Part shown: piece after piece, positions 1-7,113 of the stretch
Position numbering within the stretch: position 1 is the first letter of the stretch
How the letters are laid out: each line of letters opens with the position of its first letter
NCBI GenBank assembly: GCA_963545585.1
Contig: CAUUKX010000061.1
Span: 1 to 13,060 of the forward strand
Source of the DNA: W11650 sp963545585
GTDB taxonomy: Bacteria; Bacillota; Clostridia; Lachnospirales; Vallitaleaceae
DNA: 13,060 bases
Direction of reading: 5' to 3'
Position numbers and translations under genes: made by a program
Notes under the pieces: model-generated
Told to the model about the DNA's origin: nothing
The model's database searches: none
The model's input: the letters and a program-made list of their open reading frames with translations, nothing else

Positions 1-2507
1 TGCTTGATAATATTCCCGGCATGAATACCGGCTTTCACTGCCTGATCTGCTGCCATAGCGACCAAGGAAACCTTGCCGTCTTTAGTGCCGGCCAGTACAA
101 TGATACCGTTTTCCAGCTTGTCGCGCAGGCTGTCACCCAGTTCCCGCAGGCTGTTATTGTCGGCATCTTTTACTTCAGCCAGCAGAATTTCTACCTCACC
201 AATTTGTTCTTTTTGAGATAATAATTCTTCGGCTGCACTGCCGGAAAGCTTAGCACTCAATTGTTCGTTTTTTGAACGCAAATCCCGATGCTCTTCCATT
301 AGCTGTTCAATTCTTGTAATGACCTGATGGCTGTCGGCTTTCACCAAAGCCATAATTTCTTTTAATTTGTTCTCTTCTGCCTTTAAGTAAGCAAACGCCC
401 CCTCTGAGGTTAAAGCCTCAATTCGGCGAACACCGGCAGCAACACTAACTTCCGATACAATCTTAAACAAACCAACCTGTGAAGTATTAGTCAGATGAGT
501 GCCGCCGCAAAGCTCGATACTGTAATCGCCCATATTGACAACCCGAACGATATCGCCGTATTTTTCCCCAAACAGCGCCATCGCACCGAGTTTTTTTGCC
601 TCGTCAACCGGCATTTCCCGGATACTGATATTTAGGCCTTCGGCAATCTTGCGATTGACTTCTTTTTCAACCTGCTCTAATTCTTCCTTGCTGACCGGCT
701 GAAAATGGGTAAAGTCAAAACGCAGGCGCTCGGAACTAACCGAAGAACCGGCCTGTTCGATATGGTCGCCCAGTACATTCTTTAATGCTCTTTGCAGTAA
801 GTGGGTCGCACTGTGGTTTTTAGCGGTGGCAAAGCGATTTTCGGCATCCACCTTTAAATCGGCTGCTTGTCCTTTTTTGATGCTGCCGCAGATAACCTTG
901 CCGATATGGGCGATATTATGACCAACCACCTTTTTAACGTCCAAAATTTCCATTTCACCGCTTTCCGTCTGCAAAAAGCCTTTGTCGGCCAGCTGACCGC
1001 CGCTGGTGGCGTAAAAAGGCGTAGTTTTAACAAATACGGTAATGGTTTGACCGGCTTCGGCGATATCAACGATTTCTTCCTCATGGGTAATTTCTAAAAT
1101 CGGAGAAACGGCGGTCAGGTCGGTGTAGCCGATAAACTGATTGGCCATTTCCACCGGCAGCTTATTGTAAACCGTTTCTTTCGCTCCCATATAATTGGTT
1201 TCCTCGCGGGCAGCCCGGGCTCTTTCCCGCTGCGCCTGCATTTCCCCCGTGAAAGCGGCTTCGTCAACGCTCAGCCCGCTTTCAGCCGAAATCTCAATTG
1301 TCAAATCAAGTGGGAAACCGTAGGTATCATATAATTTGAAGGCCTTCGCTCCGTCTAAAACCTTTTGCCCAGCAGCTTTGGCTTCATTTAAATATTCCTG
1401 TAAAATGCCCAGCCCCTGATCAATCGTTTCGGCAAAGCGTTCTTCTTCCATGGCAATGACTTTCAGGATATGCGATTCTTTTTCTTTCAGCTCGGGATAA
1501 CCCTGATGGCTGGTAGCGATAACCTTTTCAGCCAAGCCGCTTAAAAAGGCATGATTGATGCCAAGCAAACGTCCATGCCGAGCCGCCCGGCGCAGCAGAC
1601 GGCGCAGGACATAGCCCCGGCCTTCGTTGGACGGCAAAATTCCGTCGGAGGTCATAAAGGTAACCGACCGGATATGGTCGGTGATAACTCGAATCGAAAT
1701 ATCCTTGTGCTCATTTTCCTGATAAACTGCTCCGGCAATGCGGCAAACCTCGTCCCGAATGGCTTTGACGGTATCAACGTCAAAGATTGAATTTTCCTCC
1801 TGCATAATGCAGGCCAAGCGCTCTAAGCCCATGCCGGTATCAATATTGGGGAACTGTAACGGCACATACTCGCCGGATTCCATTTTTTCAAACTGGGTAA
1901 AGACTAAATTCCAAATCTCAACATAGCGGTCGGCTTCGGCGCCTTCCTCAAAATTATCGCCTTGATAATATTTTTCACCGCGGTCAAAATAAATTTCCGA
2001 GCAAGGGCCGCAGGGGCCTAAGCCATGCTCCCAAAAGTTATCCGCCTTACCCATGCGGATGATACGATCGGTCGGCACATTTTCCTGCAGATGCCAAATA
2101 TCAGCGGCTTCGTCGTCCTCCTCATAAATCGATACATAGAGCTTGTCTTTCGGGATTTCCAGCACTTGAGTAAAAAATTCCCAAGCCCAGGAAATGGCTT
2201 CTTTTTTGAAATAATCACCGAAAGAAAAGTTGCCCAGCATTTCAAAGAAAGTGCCGTGCCGACTGGTTTTGCCGACATTATCAATATCGCCGGTGCGGAT
2301 GCACTTTTGACAGGTTGTCATTCTTTTCCGGGGCGGAATTTCTTGACCGGTAAAATAAGCCTTCAGCGGCGCCATACCGCTGTTAATCAAGAGCAGTGAT
2401 TTATCATTGCGCGGCACCAGCGAAAAACTGCCCGCCCGCAAATGCCCCTTGCTTTCAAAAAACTCTAAAAACATTCTCCGTAAATCATTTACACCATATT
2501 TTTTCAT
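1..2507 (-). CDS. alaS: Alanyl-tRNA synthetase (AlaRS), 3' end cut by the window edge
   Basis: It attaches alanine to tRNA-Ala in the cytoplasm and hydrolyses Ser- and Gly-tRNA-Ala. Reading down from ATG 2507 gives an open frame of 835 codons with no stop before the edge. It begins MKKYGVNDLRRMFLEFF, the usual AlaRS N-terminus. A class II catalytic core comes first, with motif 3 GMGLERL at about residues 225-231. The editing domain follows, with zinc ligands HSATH (H565, H569) and CGGTH (C667, H671), the same spacing as E. coli AlaRS. The last readable residues, AGNIIK, lie in the C-Ala domain; the family is usually about 875-880 residues, so roughly 40 are missing. The start is supported by AAAGGTGA at 2514-2521. 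It lies 46 bp after the DUF4261 gene with no T-box or clear promoter between, so read-through from upstream is likely. Confidence 0.97.
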   Translation of the reverse strand, partial: MKKYGVNDLRRMFLEFFESKGHLRAGSFSLVPRNDKSLLLINSGMAPLKAYFTGQEIPPRKRMTTCQKCIRTGDIDNVGKTSRHGTFFEMLGNFSFGDYFKKEAISWAWEFFTQVLEIPKDKLYVSIYEEDDEAADIWHLQENVPTDRIIRMGKADNFWEHGLGPCGPCSEIYFDRGEKYYQGDNFEEGAEADRYVEIWNLVFTQFEKMESGEYVPLQFPNIDTGMGLERLACIMQEENSIFDVDTVKAIRDEVCRIAGAVYQENEHKDISIRVITDHIRSVTFMTSDGILPSNEGRGYVLRRLLRRAARHGRLLGINHAFLSGLAEKVIATSHQGYPELKEKESHILKVIAMEEERFAETIDQGLGILQEYLNEAKAAGQKVLDGAKAFKLYDTYGFPLDLTIEISAESGLSVDEAAFTGEMQAQRERARAAREETNYMGAKETVYNKLPVEMANQFIGYTDLTAVSPILEITHEEEIVDIAEAGQTITVFVKTTPFYATSGGQLADKGFLQTESGEMEILDVKKVVGHNIAHIGKVICGSIKKGQAADLKVDAENRFATAKNHSATHLLQRALKNVLGDHIEQAGSSVSSERLRFDFTHFQPVSKEELEQVEKEVNRKIAEGLNISIREMPVDEAKKLGAMALFGEKYGDIVRVVNMGDYSIELCGGTHLTNTSQVGLFKIVSEVSVAAGVRRIEALTSEGAFAYLKAEENKLKEIMALVKADSHQVITRIEQLMEEHRDLRSKNEQLSAKLSGSAAEELLSQKEQIGEVEILLAEVKDADNNSLRELGDSLRDKLENGIIVLAGTKDGKVSLVAMAADQAVKAGIHAGNIIK

Positions 2508-2523
2508 TTGATATCACCTTTCG

Positions 2524-2543
2524 GAAAGCAAATCTCTGCTTTC
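2524..2543 (-). other. Perfect 7-bp hairpin just upstream of the alaS ribosome binding site
   Basis: GAAAGCA at 2524-2530 and TGCTTTC at 2537-2543 are perfect inverted repeats around a 6-nt loop. The hairpin fills most of the gap between the DUF4261 stop codon and alaS. On the mRNA it ends 2 nt before the AAAGGTGA ribosome binding site. No T-run follows, so it is unlikely to be an intrinsic terminator. It could tune alaS translation or be an mRNA processing site. The structure is read from sequence; the role is inference. Confidence 0.45.
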
Positions 2544-2553
2544 TCCTCTTAAT

Positions 2554-3435
2554 CTATTCTCTATTGCCGGATGCAAGTTCCAGCATATTTACATCTATTA
2601 CTTCTCTTACTGGCTGAATTAAAGCCTGTTCATACTGCAATTTCCACCGCACTTGGCTGTCGGGCTTGCCATCTTTAAGCCCTGTCATCGTATTGCCGTC
2701 TTCTATCGGGTTATCGTGCTCATAGATATAATAAAGCACATCATAAGCATGATTTACCACTGCGTTTGGTTCCATTCCGTGAAAATGATACTGCACATCC
2801 GGCAAAAACAATGTGCTCATTCCCACGGAATCAACCAGCATATCCTCTGTTCCTTGAATCCGAAAGAAGCGGATATTTACCGCATAATGGATAAAACGCT
2901 CATTTTCAGGCAAAGTACAGCTTAAAATCGCTTCCCGCGGGAACATCTTTTTAGAACTTTCAAAAACTATGGCTTTGCAGGCCGGATAAAGTTCCGCCAA
3001 GGCTTCAATATAAGCCGTGAGCATCCGGGCTCTGTCCTTATAATTCAGGCCGGAAGCCAGCAGATCCACAGCCATGACCTGAAACTTACAGGATTCTAAA
3101 ATTTCATCGGCATTGGGGCAATCCCATAACTGCGTTCTGGCAACCTCATCCATAATCGGTTTTTGAATTTCGCTGCAGGAAGTAATCATTAGCTGCGGAT
3201 GGGCAGTAATGCCCTCTTTTTCAAAATGAATGCGGTATTCATTGGCCGTAAAACAGGCGGAGTTTGGGTCATAGCTAAAACACTCAATCTCTCCCAAGTG
3301 TTTTTTCAAAACATTTTCAAACTCTGTTTTATCAGGCATCTGTATATTTTCTGCCATCAGTAAATGAATCGCAAACACTGCCCCCGGACGGTTTTCCGTT
3401 TGCGTTAAATCTTGTTGTAAAACTTCATTTTTCAT
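2554..3435 (-). CDS. DUF4261 domain protein of unknown function
   Basis: This is a 293-residue soluble protein with no signal peptide or membrane segment. I recognise the pattern of clostridial DUF4261 proteins from memory: a central segment around WDCPNADEILESCKFQV (about 104-120), then HYAVNIRFF (183-191), LVDSVGMSTLFLPDVQYHFH (about 200-219), VVNHAYD (226-232), and a C-terminal LIQPVREVIDV (272-282). The family has no established biochemical role that I know of. It lies 108 bp after thrS and 46 bp before alaS on the same strand, and has its own possible -10 box. The ATG at 3435 is preceded by AGGAG at 3447-3451 with an 11-nt gap, somewhat long. The nearer ATG at 3445 is out of frame and meets a stop at once, so 3435 is kept. 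The family name needs a profile search. Confidence 0.85.
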   Translation of the reverse strand: MKNEVLQQDLTQTENRPGAVFAIHLLMAENIQMPDKTEFENVLKKHLGEIECFSYDPNSACFTANEYRIHFEKEGITAHPQLMITSCSEIQKPIMDEVARTQLWDCPNADEILESCKFQVMAVDLLASGLNYKDRARMLTAYIEALAELYPACKAIVFESSKKMFPREAILSCTLPENERFIHYAVNIRFFRIQGTEDMLVDSVGMSTLFLPDVQYHFHGMEPNAVVNHAYDVLYYIYEHDNPIEDGNTMTGLKDGKPDSQVRWKLQYEQALIQPVREVIDVNMLELASGNRE

Positions 3436-3461
3436 AAAAAGTCATGCTCCTGTGGGGTTTT

Positions 3462-3467
3462 ATTATA
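3462..3467 (-). promoter_or_regulatory. Candidate -10 box for the DUF4261 gene
   Basis: A perfect TATAAT on the minus strand, 26 bp upstream of the ATG at 3435. No TTGACA-like -35 lies 16-18 bp further up, and the TG before it is not spaced as an extended -10. It may be a weak internal promoter serving DUF4261 and alaS in addition to read-through from thrS. No clear terminator is seen in the thrS-DUF4261 gap (3436-3543). Confidence 0.4.
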
Positions 3468-3543
3468 CAGGCTTTGCCTTTTACCAGCGCACCGCAGCAA
3501 AGCGAAAAAGACAAGCCCTTTTGCAGTCATCAATACTATGTGT

Positions 3544-5508
3544 TTATTTTTCTTCTGTTGTCATATGCTGATGATAAATATACTTGCTCTTATCTTCGGC
3601 AGTTAAGCGAGCAATGAAATCCTGAGCGGAAACATTGCCTTCTTCGCCCTTTTCTCGGCTGCGGACAGAAACCGTCCCGGCTTTTGTTTCCTCCTCGCCG
3701 ACAATCAGCATATACGGCACCCGCTCGCTGCGAGCCGAACGAATTTTATAGCCGATGCTTTCGCTCCGGCTGTCAATGCTGACACGCAGCCCGGCTGCGT
3801 CCATTTGTGCCTTGACAGTAGCGGCGTAATCAGCGTATTTATCCGAAATCGGCAGAATCATCGCCTGCACCGGTGCCAGCCACAGCGGCATTGCTCCGGC
3901 GTATTCTTCAATCAGCATGGCCATAGTTCTTTCATAGCAGCCGATGGATGAGCGGTGTACAATATAAGGATACTTTTTGCTGTTATCGGCATCAATATAG
4001 GTCATATCAAAGCGTTTTGCCAAGGCAAAGTCAATTTGAATGGTCAGCAAAGTGTCCTGCTTGCCATGCACGTTTTTAAACTGTAGGTCTAACTTTGGAC
4101 CGTAAAAAGCGGCTTCGTCATCTGCTTCGGTATAGTTTAAGCCGATATGATTTAAAATATTGCGCATCAGATTTTGCGTGTTTTCCCATGCCTCCGGCTC
4201 GTCAATGTATTTTTCCCGGTTCTTTGGATCCCATTTGCTGAACCGGTACCAGATTTTATCGGCAATGCCAAGGTCGGTCATAATGGTTTGCAGCAGGCGC
4301 AGGGTTGAGCGGAACTCCTCCTCTAACTGCTCCGGCGTACAAATGATATGAGCGTCGGCTAAAGTAAACTGCCGTACCCGAATCAGACCGTGCATTTCTC
4401 CGGAGGACTCATTGCGAAAGAGAGTTGAGGTTTCCGACAAACGAACCGGCAAATCGCGGTAGCTGTGCTGGGTTGCTTTGTAAATCAGGTATTGGAACGG
4501 ACAGGTCATCGGCCGCAGCGCCAAAACTTCATCGTCCTTACCCTCTTCACCGAGAACAAACATCCCGTCCTTATAGTGCGACCAGTGCCCGGAAATTTTA
4601 TACAAATCATTTTTGGCCATATAGGGAGTCTTGGTGAACTCATAGCCGTTTTTCAGCTCCAAATCTTCGGTATAGCGCTGCAAAATTTGGAACAGCTTCG
4701 CTCCTTTGGGCATCAGCAGTGGCAGGCCTTGGCCGACCACTTCCGAAGTCATAAAGTAGCCCAATTCCCGGCCTAATTTATTATGATCCCGTTTTTTGGC
4801 TTCGGCTAATTGGGTCAGATATTCCTGCAGCAAGGTTTTGTCATCAAAAGCCGTGGCATAAATCCGAGACAGCATTTTGTTTTTTTCACTTCCCCGCCAA
4901 TAAGCACCGGCGGTTGAAATCAGCTTAAAGGCTTTAATCCCTTTGGTATTCATAATATGCGGTCCGGCACACAAATCGACAAACTCGCCCTGCCGGTAAA
5001 AGGAAATCACGGCATCTGCTGGCAAATCATGAATCAGTTCCACCTTATACGGCTCGTTTTTTTCCTGCATCAGCTTTAAAGCTTCGGCTCGGGGCAGCTC
5101 AAAATAAGTGATATCCAGCCGTTCTTTAATGATTTTTTTCATTTCTTTTTCAATTTCCGGCAAATCCTCGTCTTTAAACGCCGGTTCCCGGTCAAAATCA
5201 TAATAAAAGCCATTTTCGGTGGCAGGGCCAATCGCCAGTTTCGTTTCCGGATAAAGCCGCTTAATCGCTTGCGCCAAAACATGAGCGACCGAATGGCGCA
5301 GTGCCGACAGCCCCTGTTCCTCTTTGGCGGTCAGAACGATTAATTCGCAGTCGCCGCTTAATTCCCGGCGCAGGTCTTGGGCTTCGCCGTTGACTAAGGC
5401 CACAGTAGCTGCCGCCGCTAAGTTTTCATTAATGTCTTTGATTACGTCAATGATGGTCATTGGCTTATCGTATTCTTTGATACTTCCGTCTTTTAAGGTG
5501 ATTTTCAT
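3544..5508 (-). CDS. thrS: Threonyl-tRNA synthetase (ThrRS)
   Basis: It charges tRNA-Thr with threonine and clears Ser-tRNA-Thr. From the ATG at 5508 it has 654 residues, near the family norm. Domain order is TGS (about 1-62, MKITLKDGS start), the N2 editing domain with HSVAH (H72, H76) and CAGPH (C180, H184), the class II core, and an anticodon-binding domain from about 545. The catalytic zinc ligands are C336 (RPMTCP), H387 (ADAHII) and H518 (VHRSSIG), matching C334, H385 and H511 of E. coli. A longer frame opens at 5532 (adding MLAQKGNI), but the start at 5508 has AAAGGAAA at 5513-5520 at good spacing and begins exactly at the conserved TGS start, so it is preferred. Expression is under the T-box upstream. 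Confidence 0.98.
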   Translation of the reverse strand: MKITLKDGSIKEYDKPMTIIDVIKDINENLAAAATVALVNGEAQDLRRELSGDCELIVLTAKEEQGLSALRHSVAHVLAQAIKRLYPETKLAIGPATENGFYYDFDREPAFKDEDLPEIEKEMKKIIKERLDITYFELPRAEALKLMQEKNEPYKVELIHDLPADAVISFYRQGEFVDLCAGPHIMNTKGIKAFKLISTAGAYWRGSEKNKMLSRIYATAFDDKTLLQEYLTQLAEAKKRDHNKLGRELGYFMTSEVVGQGLPLLMPKGAKLFQILQRYTEDLELKNGYEFTKTPYMAKNDLYKISGHWSHYKDGMFVLGEEGKDDEVLALRPMTCPFQYLIYKATQHSYRDLPVRLSETSTLFRNESSGEMHGLIRVRQFTLADAHIICTPEQLEEEFRSTLRLLQTIMTDLGIADKIWYRFSKWDPKNREKYIDEPEAWENTQNLMRNILNHIGLNYTEADDEAAFYGPKLDLQFKNVHGKQDTLLTIQIDFALAKRFDMTYIDADNSKKYPYIVHRSSIGCYERTMAMLIEEYAGAMPLWLAPVQAMILPISDKYADYAATVKAQMDAAGLRVSIDSRSESIGYKIRSARSERVPYMLIVGEEETKAGTVSVRSREKGEEGNVSAQDFIARLTAEDKSKYIYHQHMTTEEK

Positions 5509-5675
5509 GATATTTCCTTTCTGTGCCAACAATTTAAACTATTTGTGCGCTCCTGCTTTCCGTTATTCTCTGCCGTCTGCGCTGATTTTTGGGAAAAGCC
5601 GCTTAATCACCTGCCCGCTAATCCTTGCATATTATATTGATGCAAATTTGCCGACGATGTTTTTGCATAGAAAAT
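5509..5675 (-). other. Long thrS leader segment between T-box terminator and start codon
   Basis: About 167 nt separate the T-box terminator stem from the thrS ATG. No credible gene lies here on either strand. It holds the thrS ribosome binding site (5513-5520) and a TATAAT-like sequence inside AATATAATATGC without a good -35. Frames crossing it overlap the T-box leader and are not supported. Confidence 0.5.
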
Positions 5676-5695
5676 CCCTTGCATTGCTGCAAGGG
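5671..5695 (-). terminator. Regulated intrinsic terminator of the thrS T-box
   Basis: A perfect 8-bp stem, CCCTTGCA (5688-5695 on the minus strand) with TGCAAGGG (5676-5683), around a 4-nt loop, followed by ATTTTC. The T-run is short, which would suit a leaky attenuator. It is mutually exclusive with the antiterminator formed by the T-box sequence. Confidence 0.85.
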
Positions 5696-5908
5696 ACGAA
5701 TATTTCCGCGGTTCCACCCTAATTGCGCCGGGAAAACGAAAATGACTTCTTTCGGCGCCTCTTTGCTCACGGATAACGGTGTGAAGCCGGACCGTTTGGC
5801 GGCCGCTCCGAGGTGGTTTTCCGGCAAATCCTCTATGCAAGACCTTTCAGCCAGGGGTCTTTTCTCTGTCATAGCCTCTTCTGGTACTTTCCTCATCAAC
5901 GCTTTGTT
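5676..5908 (-). promoter_or_regulatory. T-box riboswitch (threonine specifier) controlling thrS
   Basis: The leader senses uncharged tRNA-Thr and prevents termination before thrS. The diagnostic T-box AGGGTGGAACCGCG is at 5707-5720. Stem I starts with GATGAGGAAAGTA (AGTA at 5885-5888) and has a distal arm built on AAGACC/GGTCTT with a GGCTGAAAGG loop. The likely specifier is ACC (Thr) at 5815-5817, followed by the conserved purine A5814 and then CTCGGAGC. A second hairpin pairs AACGGT with ACCGTT (5775-5780/5791-5796), and a third pairs GCGCCG with CGGCGC (5725-5730/5753-5758). The terminator stem is CCCTTGCA/TGCAAGGG; its CCCT can instead pair with AGGG of the T-box to form the antiterminator. 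Specifier and downstream gene agree. Confidence 0.95.
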
Positions 5909-5915
5909 TTTCTGG

Positions 5916-5944
5916 ATTATACCACAATTATAAGGGAAAAGCAA
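5916..5944 (-). promoter_or_regulatory. Promoter of the thrS T-box transcript
   Basis: On the minus strand, -35 TTGCTT (5939-5944), a 17-bp spacer, and -10 TATAAT (5916-5921). Predicted transcription start is near 5909, just before Stem I of the T-box, giving a leader of about 400 nt. The same TTGCTT-17-TATAAT arrangement drives the Crp/Fnr gene in this window. Confidence 0.85.
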
Positions 5945-5972
5945 GGAAAAATGAAATTTGACATTGAATTTT

Positions 5973-6005
5973 AGCCATGTACAAAGATGTACAGAGGTAA
6001 AGGCT
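5973..6005. repeat. Nested inverted repeat with two TGTACA palindromes
   Basis: TGTACA occurs at 5978-5983 and 5988-5993 around AAGA, so the two can form a 6-bp stem. AGCC (5973-5976) and GGCT (6002-6005) form an outer stem, with T5 following on the plus strand. It sits between the membrane-protein gene and the thrS promoter. It could end minus-strand transcription from 6334 only weakly, as no T-run follows in that direction. It could also be a protein-binding site. No plus-strand gene precedes it. Confidence 0.35.
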
Positions 6006-6019
6006 TTTTGAAATCTTAT

Positions 6020-6334
6020 TTACAAAAAAGTACAAAAAAGTACAAATATCAAAATACTTCCTGCCAAAATCATTGCAATCATTCGACCAAATCTCGCTCC
6101 ATAATCTTTTCCCCATACAGCAGACAAAAGAAAAGCCACAGCAAAGAAAACCAGAGAATAAAAAACCGTATAATGAATCCCGGTGCTTCCCTTTGACCAT
6201 GAGGGAATTCTCAAAAATTTCAAGATAGCATCCCCCAGACAAAATTCACCAATCTTAAAGCCAAACAAAAGTCCAAATAAAGCAAGCGGAACAGATAAAG
6301 TTCCAATTCCTAATTTAGAAGATGATTTGTTCAT
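6020..6334 (-). CDS. Small three-helix membrane protein, unknown function
   Basis: A 104-residue protein, not assigned to a named family. Hydrophobic segments lie at about residues 8-28, 54-74 and 84-104; the last runs to the C-terminus, so the protein ends in the membrane. The loop between the first two contains RIPSWSKGSTGIHY, and a charged WGKDYGARFGR precedes the third. AAAGG lies about 9 nt before the ATG at a usable distance. The last codons are made of repeated GTACAAAAAA units on the plus strand, giving low-complexity LFCTFL. It stands alone in an AT-rich island. That it is real rests on start signal, length and membrane pattern; competing frames in both strands lack these. Confidence 0.7.
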   Translation of the reverse strand: MNKSSSKLGIGTLSVPLALFGLLFGFKIGEFCLGDAILKFLRIPSWSKGSTGIHYTVFYSLVFFAVAFLLSAVWGKDYGARFGRMIAMILAGSILIFVLFCTFL

Positions 6335-6684
6335 ATTGCAACCTTTCTTTGCTGTATTCCTACTATATCTAAATTAACTGTGCTGAAATAATTTGATTTT
6401 TAAACCATCATATGTAATATGTATCAACTCCTTTTATTACAACTAAGCGTACATTAGTAACTTACAATTATAGTGTACTCCCTTTTTTCTTTTTTACAAG
6501 TCTTGATTTTTTTAAAAAATTATGATAATATGTGAATAAGTTATTAATTTTTGAAAGAAAACTAATGAAACATTCATAGAAACATTTCTACAAATCACAA
6601 ACTTTTTATTATTTTTTTGAATTTATCATCGCTTTTTCAAGATTTAAAAATAAAAAAAATTAGGAGAATATATTATAGTTACTT
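6335..6684. other. AT-rich non-coding stretch upstream of the membrane-protein gene
   Basis: No credible gene lies here; all frames are short and broken. On the minus strand TATAAT at 6467-6472 and TATAGT at 6362-6367 are possible -10 boxes for the membrane-protein gene, but neither has a convincing -35. Long A and T runs dominate 6480-6665. The base composition is clearly more AT-rich than the flanking genes. Confidence 0.6.
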
Positions 6685-6839
6685 ACTCAACTTTCCCATA
6701 GTCTTTTTTGGCTCTATCCCGCTCAAGAAGCGGGTGGATGGGCTTCACTATCGGCCAACGGCATCGCAATTAGCATAGCGTTTTTGCCCATCCAACGAGC
6801 CTAAAAAAGACTGTTCTAACGAACACGGGAAATTTGAGT
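6685..6839. mobile_element. Palindromic element with terminal inverted repeats, MITE-like or structured RNA
   Basis: The ends are ACTCAACTTTCCC (6685-6697) and its near-complement GGGAAATTTGAGT (6827-6839), 12 of 13 bases paired. Inside, AGTC-T6-GGCTC (6700-6714) pairs with GAGCC-T-A6-GACT (6797-6812), 15 bp with one bulge. A third helix is GGATGGGC (6736-6743) with GCCCATCC (6786-6793), 8 bp perfect. Two side hairpins sit in the arms: CCCGCT/AGCGGG (6718-6734) and TGTTC/GAACA (6812-6825). The whole can fold as a branched stem. No protein is encoded, so it resembles a non-autonomous miniature transposon or a REP-like palindrome. AGTTACT occurs on both sides (6677-6683, 6837-6843) but overlaps the right end, so it is only a possible target duplication. 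The pairing is visible; the mobile origin is inferred. Confidence 0.65.
6803..6825 (-). terminator. Possible intrinsic terminator for the DUF1858 gene inside the palindrome
   Basis: On the minus strand a 5-bp hairpin TGTTC-GTTA-GAACA is followed by GTC and six T residues, beginning 14 nt after the DUF1858 stop codon. The stem is short and would compete with the larger pairing of the palindromic element. The left arm has T6 on the plus strand as well, so the element could stop transcription in both directions. Confidence 0.35.
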
Positions 6840-7033
6840 TACTGACTGATATTTTTGTTTAAAATCTCCAGTACCTGATTCGCATCCAGCCCATGCACCA
6901 TGCAGGCTTCTTCCAGCGACTCCGCCTGTGAGGCCGGGCAGCCCAAGCAATGCATCCCGCAGGACATTAAGATCCCGGCCGCTTCTGGGTAATTATTAAC
7001 AATTTCGCCAATCAACATTTCTTTTGTAATCAT
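6839..7033 (-). CDS. DUF1858 / hybrid-cluster-protein-associated redox disulfide domain protein
   Basis: A 64-residue cytosolic protein. The core CGMHCLGCP carries C25, C29 and C32, with another cysteine at C44. This matches the small redox-disulfide family (DUF1858, TIGR03980 type) that often accompanies hybrid cluster protein genes in anaerobes. The cysteines suggest a thiol-disulfide or metal-binding role; no reaction is established. The ATG at 7033 has AAGGAG 7 nt upstream. It is divergent from the Crp/Fnr gene with 119 bp between them, so control by that regulator is likely. No hcp gene is in the window. The TAA stop overlaps the inner boundary of the palindromic element, so the insertion may have set the C-terminus. 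Confidence 0.88.
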   Translation of the reverse strand: MITKEMLIGEIVNNYPEAAGILMSCGMHCLGCPASQAESLEEACMVHGLDANQVLEILNKNISQ

Positions 7034-7081
7034 TTTTTTCTCCTTCTTTTTGTTGACTTAATTTCCTTTGTCAGAATCTGC

Positions 7082-7110
7082 TTGCTTTACCATCTATACT
7101 ATACTATAAT
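7082..7110 (+). promoter_or_regulatory. Promoter of the Crp/Fnr regulator gene
   Basis: -35 TTGCTT (7082-7087), a 17-bp spacer, and -10 TATAAT (7105-7110). The predicted start is near 7117, inside the operator-like palindromes, which fits autorepression. On the other strand overlapping TATAGT boxes (7098-7103 and 7103-7108) may serve the DUF1858 gene. Confidence 0.8.
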
Positions 7111-7113
7111 TAA

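Noticed and set aside
2025..2399. A 124-residue plus-strand frame opposite alaS
   Set aside because: It lies wholly within the strongly supported alaS gene, has no start signal or recognisable family, and fits a shadow frame.
5324..5722. A 132-residue plus-strand frame
   Set aside because: It is antisense to the thrS 5' end and leader and to the T-box; low-complexity composition and no ribosome binding site.
5618..5944. Minus-strand frames of 77 and 108 residues
   Set aside because: They lie across the T-box leader, whose conserved elements explain the sequence. The longer one starts within the promoter.
6028..6056. Repeated GTACAAAAAA units as a CRISPR-like or iteron array
   Set aside because: Only about three short units with no spacers, within a coding end; simple low-complexity repetition is enough.
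6744..6785. The inner part of the palindrome as a tRNA or small ORF
   Set aside because: No T-loop GTTCGAnTC or anticodon arm geometry is present, and frames are too short.
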